From Cheilinus undulatus (Eukaryota; Chordata; Actinopteri; Labriformes; Labridae), in the NCBI RefSeq assembly GCF_018320785.1, contig NC_054882.1, positions 31,438,719 through 31,502,718 on the forward strand: DNA of 64,000 nt, given 5' to 3'. The translations under genes and the position numbers were made by a program. How positions within the stretch are numbered: position 1 is the first letter of the stretch; every line of letters begins with the position of its first letter. Of this stretch, positions 36,901 to 61,427 are shown piece after piece. The notes under the pieces are model-generated. The model searched no databases and was not told where the DNA came from. It saw only the letters and a list, made by a program, of their open reading frames with translations.

Positions 36901-39900
36901 AGTTAGTCCTGTGTCACCACAAGTTTTCTGAATGTATTCAATTTTTATGATCTGCAAAATTGAACAGGGAATATAGAGATTATGAATATTGTAATGTTTT
37001 GGTCATATAGCTTAGAAACCAGCTTATATTCAGAGAAAACTGCAATCGAAGGTGCTCAGAAAAGGCATATGAATGTTTTCACAAGATTCTGCTATTGATG
37101 TGCAAGCTTTTCCTTTTCAGGTTTAAGTTTGAACGCTTGTGCCCAGGGACATGACTGCCAGCACATATGTGTGCTTGATGGTGACTCCTATATCTGCAAA
37201 TGTAATGACGGATATGTATTAAATGCAGACGAGAAAACATGCTCACGTAAGACACTTTGCACTCTTTTTGTTTTTATGTGCATAACAAGTATCCATGCTT
37301 TGATCCAGCACTTTAAATATTTCTTATTGCAGCAGATTTGGAGTTTCAAGGGATTATTCAACAAAGCACCAAAGTTTCAACTGGTGAGCGACAATCTTTT
37401 GGCAGTTAGATACTGGACACACCACAAGCCTTTTGGATATTTATTCCATTTTCACAGCCAGCAAGAACAAGCAGAAGATACAGAGGACTGGAAATGCTGT
37501 AAAGTTTTGGTCAAAGGGCTTAACATGTGCTTCTTCTTAATGGAACTGTGCCAAATGATCCGCAACAACCAGAGTGAATGGTTTTAATGTCATAAGACCA
37601 AAAAATTAAGATGTAAGTTTTCTTTTTAGATGAGAGTTTGAAGGGATGTGCTCAAAGACATGACTGCCAGCACACTTGTGTCGACAATGGGGATTCTTAT
37701 ATCTGCAAGTGTCATGAAGGCTATGTATTGAATGCAGATCAGAAAACATGTTCACGTAAGCACCTGATTTGACATTACTTTCAGATTTTTTGACCATGGT
37801 GATATAGCAATTTGCGTTTAGCATGTACACACATTTTGACTTTTAAAGGATGGTTCAACAAAAAAGCACTTAAATGTTATGATTGATACCTAAGGCTTTG
37901 ACGTATGCATCTTTTAAGAGTGTAACCTTTGGTGCTCCATCAAGCTGTATGAATTTGACTCTGTTATTGAGGTGTGAGCTTTCCTTTTCAGGTTTGGGTT
38001 TGAATGGATGTGCCCAGAGGCATGACTGCCAGCACATTTGTGTTGACAATGGGAACTCGTACATCTGCAAGTGTAATGAAGGATATGTATTGAATGCAGA
38101 CCTCAAAACATGCTCACGTAAGCTTCTGATTTGTTTTAAGATCCATGCATGGTATAACTTTTGGAAGTCCAAGGGAAGCTTCACTAAACTACCAAAAGCT
38201 CCATCTTAAAGTTGAATATGGTAAATTATGGGGATTCTTATAGCTGCAAGAGTCATGATGTCATCTTACATTCTTGAGGTATGAATGAATATGAAGGAGA
38301 TATAAAGATAGGGAGTCTTCAAACCCAGGGCTATAACATACACCAAGCTTCCTTGTATGGCACTGTGACCAAGGCTCTGCACCAGCAATGTAAACATTTT
38401 TCATATAATATGATGAAGAAGTAATGTACATTTTTCTTTTCAGGGTCAGGTGCAGATGCGTGTGCCCAAGGTCATGACTGTCAGCACATTTGTGTAAAAA
38501 GTGGAAGCTCCTTCACCTGCAAATGTCGAGTGGGATATGTATTGAATATGGACCGTAAAACATGCTCACGTAAGAAAGTTTCCTCTTACATTTAAAGACC
38601 GCCAAAGCTACATAAAATGTTATTTCACCATGTTTTTCCAAGGGACATCATTAGTACCAATAGGATGATGATGCAGACCTCTTTGCCCTTGAATTACCTA
38701 CAGTGCCTATAGAAAGTATTCACTCCCTTGGATGTCTTACCTTTTTACTGATTTTATAACTCAATCATGGTCATGGCTTTTTTGACAAGAAAATTCAAAA
38801 AACCTCTTATATTTCAAAGTGAAAAATGATTTCTAAAATGTCATTTGGATTAAAATATGTAATCTAGAATGAGTGGCTACATAAATAATCAGCCCCTTAC
38901 GGTCAGTATTCTTTAGATGCTTCTTTAGCTGCAATCACAGCACTGAGTTTGGATAGGTCTCAGCTGGACACTGCAATTTTGCTCCATTCTTCTTTGCAAA
39001 ACTGCTAAAGCTGCTGAGAAGCATATCCACAGCATGATGCTGCCACCATCTTCCTTCACAGAGGGGGTGGTGTGTTTGTTGTGATGTGCTGTGCAATAGC
39101 GTCTTTTCTGATGGCCCAAAAGCACCATTTTAGTCTCATCAGATCAAACAACTTTCTTCCACTTGGCCGTGGAGGGAGTCTCCTACATGCCTTTTGGTAA
39201 ACTCTAGTTGAGATTTAATTGGAGTTTTCTTCAACAGTGGCTTTCTCTTTGCCACTCTCCCATAAAGCTTTGACTGGTGAAGAACCAGGCAACAGCTTTT
39301 GTATGCAGTATCTCCCATCTCAGCTGTTGAAGCATGTAACTCCTTAGGACTAGGCGTCTTTGTGGCATCTCTCACTAGTGTCCTTCTTGCATGCTCATTC
39401 CTTTTTGTAAGGACCACCTGATTTAGGCAGATTTAAATCCTTCCATTTCTTGATGACGGAGTTAATTGAACTCCAGGGAATGTTCTCTGCCTTGGAATTT
39501 TTTGTGTCCATCTTGACTTGGACTTTTCAATCACCTTTTCTCTGAGTTGCTTGGAGTGTTTCTTCATCTTCATGGTGTAATGGTAGCCAGGAATACTTAA
39601 TAACCTGTCACTGGAGCTTCCAGGCACATGTGTCTTTTCACTACAATCAGTTGAGACACATTCACTGTTCTGAGATGATCTCCATGTCACTAACTGTGAG
39701 AATACTAGCACTGATTGGCTAGACCTCTGTTGAATTAGGTCAGTCACAGTAAAGGGGGTGAAGATTTTATGAAATCACTTATTTTACCTTAACTATCTTT
39801 ATTTAATGGACGTTACGTTTTAGAAAACTGTTCTCACTTTGACAGTATTTTTTTTTGCAATTTTTTAATGTTTAACAAACAAATTATATTGACTATAATT

Positions 39901-41607
39901 GATTTATAAAAGCAATTAATGAATAAAACATCCAAGGATGTATATAATTTTTGGAGGCACTGTACATCAAGTCAGTCGTGAGTGTTTCTTTCCAGGCTCA
40001 GATGTATGTGCGAGTGGACATGACTGCCAGCATGTTTGTGTCAACAATGGCGACTCGTACAGCTGCAAGTGTCGAATGGGATATGTGTTGAATGCAGATC
40101 AGAAAACGTGCTCACGTAAGCTTTTGGATTTCTGTCAATATATTTCAGAGTTTCTTTATATTAAAACCAAGGTTGTCAACATTTTTGATACTTGGATGCC
40201 TTTTTGATGCCATGGGCTTGATATTTGTTTGATAGTACTGATGTTTTAGAGAAAAATAATTTTAACCCAGAGATGCTGTGTGTAGAGAGAGACACGCAAA
40301 CAGCAATGGGGAATCAAATGAGAGTGAGCACTGGTGTCCTGTTGCCAAAACACAGTGGTGAGACAGAGAGATGTTATTTCAGATTGTTTGACAGCAGTTA
40401 CTCTCTAAAGAAGCTAGAAAACCCATCACTAGCCTCTATCACCGCCAACTTTAAATTTGTTTTATTTAGTCTCTTTAGGGCCTCATTCAAATATACACAC
40501 AGTAATGTAAGCGTCCGTTTGAGACAGACCAAGAGCAAAGGAGAGAAACAGAACTGTGTCCTGGTCCCTAAAAGTTTTCCTTATCATTGAATTGCTGGTT
40601 CATCTAAAAAAGACAAAGTGGGTAAAAAAGTGACAAAATTAAAGATTTAATAAGGTCCATGCAAAAAGATGAAAAAAAAAACTTAATTTGGAAGGTACAA
40701 AGTTTGGAAGGAAGGAATGTAGGTAGGAAGAAAGGATGGAGGGACAGAAGGTACATTGCAAGGTAGTGGTGCTGATAAGAAAAGAGGTTGGATAGAAAAA
40801 GGAAAGGGTGCCGACGGTAAGGTTTAAGCCAGAGAGAAGTTTGGTCAAACAACTCCAAAAATATGGTTGTAATTGATTTGTCTATAATCTGTTATGATTG
40901 TATTTTTCAGGGGAGTGGTATTAAATACATAAGTGAGTATATTGTCAAAACAGTGTCCAAATCGTATCCTCTATAATGCTATCCACATCTGATTTCTGCA
41001 ATAAAGGCTGGGAAGTGACTGATAGACTTCTAACCCAATTTCTAATCTCATTTACTAAAGAAAAGGAAAATCAATTTTTTAACATAGTATTTTTTCCGTT
41101 CATCATTCAATAGCCTTATGAATTAATGTCTAACTTTAACCTGGCAAAACATGGACTGGATGTGCACTTTCTTCTGCAATGCCTCAGCTATGTTGAACAT
41201 TCACTTAAAGCATTTGACTTTCTGTCTTTTCCTTATTGTTTCAGAGGAAATGAGGAGTGAGATAACTGAAGATGCCTGCATGTGTGAAGCTCAGATTTTG
41301 TTCCAGAAGAAAGTTCATACGACTATTCAGGAGCTGAGCAGAAAAAATATCCTTTTTTGTTTGGAATACTGAGATATTATTTAAAACTGATACATGTTTG
41401 TGTTTGCTTAGGAAGGTGCTATAATTTTGTCTTTTTTTTTGTTTTCAATAATGGAAAGTTGAATTTTAAGTTTTATTTTGCTGTGCTGTACTCTCATAAA
41501 TGCCTGGTTTCTTGATGAAATGGTGAAACTTTATTTCCTTGACTGTATGTTCACTTGATGAACTTTTAGATAAAGTGAACCTCATCGAGGGTCAACAGAG
41601 GTACTAA
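21974..41607 (+). CDS. matn3: Matrilin-3 with one VWA and thirteen EGF modules (18 exons, complete)
   Basis: Secreted cartilage-matrix adaptor. Coding exons: 21974-22262 (signal peptide), 24659-24802 (basic, Pro/Arg-rich linker), 26359-26934 (VWA), thirteen EGF exons 30003-40115 (listed separately), 41245-41346 and 41555-41607 (coiled coil). All junctions are in phase, and the model gives 931 aa plus TAA. The signal peptide [21 protein letters not shown] is clear. The VWA has the MIDAS motif DSSRS with TDGRPQD and closely matches mammalian matrilin-3. The C-terminus ([16 protein letters not shown], then [14 protein letters not shown]) matches the matrilin coiled coil. The wdr35 neighbour supports matn3 over other matrilins. 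Mammalian matrilin-3 has four EGF modules, so the array is strongly expanded. The VWA exon has an alternative in-frame donor. The share of EGF exons used in mature mRNA is unknown. Confidence 0.93.
22521..22600. repeat. hAT-like left terminus in matn3 intron 1
   Basis: CAGTGTTTATCAACGGGTGG followed by GGTTGGGGCCCC and GTGGGTCATGA resembles the start of hAT elements that begin CAGTGGTTCTCAAC. A possible partner end lies at 24900-24916. Confidence 0.45.
24659..24802 (+). other. matn3: matn3 exon 2, basic Pro/Arg-rich linker
   Basis: A 144-nt phase 1-1 exon between a C/T-rich tract ending TATTAAAG and donor GTACTT. It encodes 48 residues such as [19 protein letters not shown]. The phase fits both exon 1 (ends CCA G) and the VWA exon (starts CA ACA AGG). 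In mammals the signal-peptide exon is joined straight to the VWA exon, so this exon would be extra. It lies between two hAT-like termini (see Findings). No transcript evidence is available here. Confidence 0.7.
24899..24916. repeat. hAT-like right terminus in matn3 intron 2
   Basis: AAAGGTTGGGAACCACTG reads on the other strand as CAGTGGTTCCCAACCTTT, a common hAT-type terminus. Flanking 8-mers do not match those at 22513-22520 (ATTTAAAC versus ATCTACTG), so pairing with the left end is not proven. Confidence 0.45.
24956..25745 (-). mobile_element. Tc1/mariner-type transposon, truncated
   Basis: Starts CAGTACCTATAAAAGTATTT after a TA. The minus strand carries transposase pieces: [17 protein letters not shown] (25366-25584 area) and [20 protein letters not shown] (25218-25436 area) with the third acidic residue. 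Frame breaks and an internal deletion make it inactive. The right inverted repeat and the transposase N-terminus are missing. It lies in matn3 intron 2. Confidence 0.8.
26359..26934 (+). other. matn3: matn3 VWA-domain exon
   Basis: 576 nt, phase 1-1. It encodes [16 protein letters not shown] (MIDAS DxSxS), [11 protein letters not shown] (MIDAS Thr), [12 protein letters not shown] (MIDAS Asp), [10 protein letters not shown] and [14 protein letters not shown], ending KETLC plus one base at the strong donor GTAAGG (26935). The reading frame stays open beyond it to a second donor at 27064. Confidence 0.92.
27640..28300 (+). mobile_element. Non-LTR retrotransposon 3' end (LINE)
   Basis: The plus strand has GAGGTGGTTCAGGTGTCTGA, GGATGCCTCCTGG and CTGGAGGGATTACAT, and ends in tandem GATG units (about 28275-28290). 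This is the well-known 3' end of a LINE abundant in fish. The 5' part (27660-27900) holds GCAGATTGGTGCAGCATTGA. An internal deletion joins them. It lies in the matn3 intron before EGF1. The exact clade is not assigned. Confidence 0.7.
30600..31085 (+). mobile_element. LINE reverse-transcriptase remnant
   Basis: The plus strand reads [15 protein letters not shown] (about 30677-30721), the catalytic FADD box of non-LTR reverse transcriptases, followed by [14 protein letters not shown]. The 3' part (30900-31080) repeats the CTTGGAGTAGAGCC and GAGGTCTTCC pattern of the element at 27640-28300, so it is the same family. The frame is broken. It lies between EGF1 and EGF2 of matn3. Confidence 0.75.
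31130..31905 (-). mobile_element. Tc1-like element with long (about 130-bp) inverted repeats
   Basis: Sequence at about 31150-31280 is the imperfect reverse complement of about 31755-31890; shared pieces include CTTGGCAATA, GTGCCACATTT and CATGCATT. Between them the minus strand encodes a degraded DD34E transposase end (FSDESKFCL, then [14 protein letters not shown]). The central part of the transposase is deleted. It lies between EGF1 and EGF2. Confidence 0.7.
34790..35335. repeat. Dispersed repeat, copy A (matn3 intron, EGF7-EGF8)
   Basis: Shares many blocks with 53030-53700: TTTGGTTTGGTTAAAA, TTGCCTGCAGTAATA followed by an AATATAAAAA stretch, TTGGAGCGGCCA and CATCACACATTTTGGT. Probably a nonautonomous DNA transposon. 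No coding frame was recognised. Ends are approximate. Confidence 0.5.
35802..35880. repeat. Long near-perfect hairpin
   Basis: Arm TTATCCATAGCTAAGTTAGC (continuing CTTTAGC) and its inverted partner GCTAAAGCTAACTTAGCTAT (continuing ACGGATAA) flank a loop of about 22 bases. It lies between EGF8 and EGF9. Confidence 0.65.
36301..36843 (+). mobile_element. Kolobok-like nonautonomous element, copy 2
   Basis: Starts CCTCGCAAAGCAGATGGATT after CTAA and ends with ATCTGGCGTGTCAGG before TTAG, so the ends read as inverted TTAA-CCT termini. An internal frame (36490-36750, plus) begins [20 protein letters not shown] and contains [18 protein letters not shown], then loses similarity. This looks like the first part of a helicase with the ATPase motifs deleted. 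It lies between EGF8 and EGF9. Confidence 0.6.
38227..38262 (+). pseudogene. matn3: Relic EGF exon fragment in matn3
   Basis: TATGGGGATTCTTATAGCTG followed by CAAGAGTCATGATG closely matches the middle of EGF10. The second Cys codon of the CKC motif is AGT, and an in-frame TGA follows soon after. No acceptor or donor of the array type flanks it. It lies between EGF11 and EGF12 and looks like a decayed module. Confidence 0.6.
38701..39962 (-). mobile_element. Tc1/mariner-type transposon, near full-length
   Basis: Inverted ends CAGTGCCTATAGAAAGTATT and (other strand) CAGTGCCTCCAAAAATTATA are flanked by TA on both sides (38699-38700 and 39963-39964). The 1262-bp body holds a broken minus-strand transposase, with [18 protein letters not shown] near the N-terminus (about 39570) and [14 protein letters not shown] further on. 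It is inactive through many stops. It lies between EGF12 and EGF13. Confidence 0.9.
41245..41607 (+). other. matn3: matn3 coiled-coil exons split by a U12-type AT-AC intron
   Basis: Exon 41245-41346 encodes [20 protein letters not shown], with the two cysteines used for trimer disulfides in matrilins. The intron 41347-41554 starts ATATCCTTTT and ends TTCAC, with TTCCTTGAC (41535-41543) as a U12 branch site about 11 bases before the AC. The last exon, 41555-41607, encodes a heptad-like stretch ([12 protein letters not shown]) and TAA. Matrilin-1 is one of the classic genes with an AT-AC intron at this place, so this is family-conserved. Confidence 0.9.
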
Positions 41608-44300
41608 GAAGCCCAATCAAGATTCCAGAAGACGTCCTGGATGCTAAAACATTTTTATCAGAAAAGTAATCTGTTAATTGTCTTGAAGTGTTGGTAAAAA
41701 TGGTAGTTTGTTGCTTTATTACGCAATGTGCTGTACACATTATGGTTTTGTGATATATATATATTTGCATTTTCTCATTTACACTGACAGTTAATTAAAT
41801 ATTTTTAAACTGTTAAGTCAGGGATGACTGGTAATATTGTTTTAATACCTCTGTATATTTGTAATAAAAGGTTTCATTACATATTAATGCTGAAAGCTCT
41901 TGAGACAATGTTGTGCCAACTTATGGCTCTTTTAAGTCTTTCCTGGAAAAACGAATAAATAAAAATGTAAGAGGTAAACACTGTCAGCAGGAATGATTCA
42001 TCACACATCCCACTGATCTATTACACCCCTCACACTCTCCGCTGTATCAACCAATCACCATTTATCCCAGCTCTTGGATTTTTCAGGCCCACGCTTGAAA
42101 CCGAAGGGTATGATGAAATTCCCACCATTCATCACCTTTACTTGCAAAATGGCACAACGGGCCATGAAGCAGGTGCATAAATGTAAATATTTTTGGCATT
42201 TATGATTGATTACAGAAAATATTACAGTGTTTTTTCTCATATATTCAATCTTAAACTACTGGGGATCTGCCATGTGTGATGATGAACAGCAATCAAGTGG
42301 CATCTCATTTCTTAGGGGAATGTTTTTACCCTTACCCCTTTACCACTCTGTTTCAAAGGGAAAGGGTGAGGGGTAGAAATGGGACTGGCTCTTAATATCC
42401 TGCCCACAACACTATCTGAGTGGCTTGATGTGTCACAGAACTACCAGCCAATCAACACTGAGGTCTGAGTGGCACTGATACAGAGAGTGTACAGCACCAC
42501 TTCCTGTTTCCTGTTGCAGTGTTGCTCTGTGATGTTTCTCATGTTGACAGAGCTAGTGCTATATTTATTTTCCTTACATTTTTAACATGCAGTTTTACTT
42601 TTGCCACATTAAATGTCTTTTGTTTGTCATAACAAATGCCTATTGATTCCAAATTTTGATTATCTGTTACATACACTACCAATAATCAGAATCGATATTG
42701 GCCTGAAAAACCAATGTCGTTGGACTGTTAGACACAAGACACATGCAAACTCACTACCCTTATTGCTGTTGAGTGTTATCTTGATTTCTACAGTCCATCT
42801 TCACAGCGTTGCATGCCACACTCTGGAGTGAATTACGCCCTGTCTAGTCAATCTTTGTGTTTCTGCGGCACACACTGCAGTCAGTCTCTGACTCCGCTTG
42901 TGAAACACACCAAATCGTTTTTTTGACCGGCTGCTGCCAGCACACATCTATCCAAGCAGAGTCGATCAACTCTGACAGGAAGTCAAGCATCAATTTCAAA
43001 ATAGAACACCAGGTACCGACTACCAATCTTGTATATCATTGTTTTATCATCATTACGTCAAAACAGGAAGCAGACCTAAAGGAAGCCCCACTAAGACCTA
43101 AACTATTGACGATAATTGGGAGATTATAATGAAAACTTTTTAAAAATTCCATTTGTCCATTCCATTTGTCATAGCCTACTGAATATTTTTTGGTGAAACT
43201 TGTTGCACCTCATTTTTGCTGTATATCCAGAGCTCTGAGAACATTTCTCCATCAGTGACGGTGCTTTATGGACAGAAGCCTTCTTCCGTGACCGCAGCTC
43301 ATTTACTAATCTCTTTCAACAACAGGAGCATTGTTGCTACCCTCCTGATTGCAGCTCCATTACACAGAGAAAAGCCCCTCCAAAAAGAGCCTGATCCACT
43401 TTGCCCACAGGGGTGTTACATCACAGTGTATTACTGTAATCCTTTCCTTTGATATCTGAAATATTTCAATAACTTCATCGCACACCAATTATTGTTGGTA
43501 ACAGGCTGGTACAGTTGTTTTAGGGGGAGAGGAGAAACAATCGCTCATTTGTGGCCATTTCACAGTTTTTCAGCGCACGTTTTGGAACATGAGTTTGGGA
43601 GTTAAGATCAGCTCAAGCTTTTGTGACCAATCAAAAGAGTTGTTCACGGTATCTGACTCAGTACAACACATGCACATGTTCTGTATTTTCTACTTTTTCA
43701 TGCTCTATGGAACCACAAACAGATAGTATATGATCTGAATTGGTGCTTTTGTAATTAGAAAAACTTGCTTGCATTGTTTTTCATGTTTTTCATGATTGCA
43801 TATATATATTACATGTTAAATATTCTTAAACTATTAATGTTATGAAAATCTCATTATGAGTTGTTTTTTTTCGCTGTCTTTTAAATTAGGTTTGTAAGTC
43901 ACCCATAAAATGATGATACAGTTTACAACTAATCTGTTAAAAATAATGTCTGAGAGTAGATAACTGTCATCACTCTGTATATTTTGGCTATCATCATAAA
44001 TAAATACAAACTTGTATCAAAATGTTCTGATGTCTTGTAGTTCTTTTCTTTTTTAAGGTTTCATTATTATAGCATAATGGTGGATTATTTAACAGTTCTA
44101 CTTTTAACCAATTAATAGGTCCTTTTTTCAACCATTATGGTTGTTTTGAGAAAAGTGGGCAAAAGAACAAAGAAGTGTCCAGTTTTATAGTTTTATAGTT
44201 CAATATAAAACAAAAATACAAAACACATCTAAAATTAATGTCACATTTTAGCGTGGAGCAAACGAATACGGAAGAAGATCAAAAGAACTACAACTACCAG
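41608..44300. other. Intergenic region, matn3 to wdr35
   Basis: Starts with the matn3 3' UTR (to about 41.9 kb). The rest is AT-rich, with patches that look like old repeats (42100-43450) but no assignable element and no conserved coding exon. The genes are in the same orientation. Confidence 0.5.
41863..41868 (+). terminator. matn3: AATAAA polyadenylation hexamer (matn3)
   Basis: Canonical hexamer 256 bp after the matn3 stop. Another AATAAA lies about 90 bp further on. Confidence 0.5.
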
Positions 44301-44331
44301 CAAACCTCAAACGAAGCACTTCCGTTTTACG

Positions 44332-44346
44332 GTAACCACGGGAGAC
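44332..44346 (+). promoter_or_regulatory. wdr35: X-box-like RFX site upstream of wdr35
   Basis: GTAACCACGGGAGAC fits the RFX X-box GTNRCC-N3-RGYAAC with a perfect first half-site and four of six in the second. An ETS-type CTTCCG lies just upstream at 44320. It sits about 370 bp before the start codon, where a promoter is expected. RFX control is usual for ciliary genes, and WDR35 is one. The call is inferred from the motif alone. Confidence 0.45.
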
Positions 44347-44718
44347 GGAGGGAAGCTACAGCTTCTGAGAGCTGCGGTCTTCTTTAAACGACATATTTAA
44401 ACAGGTTTTTTTCATGCTGATATTACAAACCACAATGATAGTCTACTTTTCATCTCCCGAAGTTGCTTAAAACTATTATAGGTATTTTTATCGCGTCACC
44501 GTGCTGTCTTTAGTATAAAGCTAGCTAAGCTAACGGTAAATGCTAACGTTATTTTCCCAGGCTATATTGCGGCCGAGTGATGTATGAACGCTATCCCAGT
44601 ATAAGAAGTTTAGTCACTCAAACGGCCACCCAAGGGTTGTTATTCGTGATGTAAACTGGTATGACTTCGCTATGAGCAGTTTGTTTTTGGCTTCACAGAA
44701 GTCTGTAACGCTACCAGC

Positions 44719-61427
<16,709 letters not shown>

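Larger units (their letters stand above)
30003..40115 (+). other. matn3: matn3 array of thirteen EGF exons
   Basis: Exons, all phase 1-1: 30003-30122, 32049-32168, 32317-32463, 32733-32861, 33622-33741, 33843-33962, 34543-34668, 35590-35715, 37121-37246, 37630-37755, 37992-38117, 38444-38569 and 39996-40115. Each has six cysteines in the pattern CxxGHxCQHICV...[17 protein letters not shown]. Twelve end with C|GTAAG or close to it; EGF3 uses a shifted donor. Lengths are 120 nt (1, 2, 5, 6, 13), 126 nt (7-12), 129 nt (4) and 147 nt (3). For EGF3 a second acceptor (ending at 32328) is also possible. No exon has a stop. The introns between exons are short and carry repeats, including a whole Tc1 copy between 12 and 13. 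Confidence 0.88.

Noticed and set aside
40604-40858. Open frames with [14 protein letters not shown] repeats (minus strand)
   Set aside because: They come from a GGAAGGAAGG purine-rich low-complexity stretch in the intron after EGF13.
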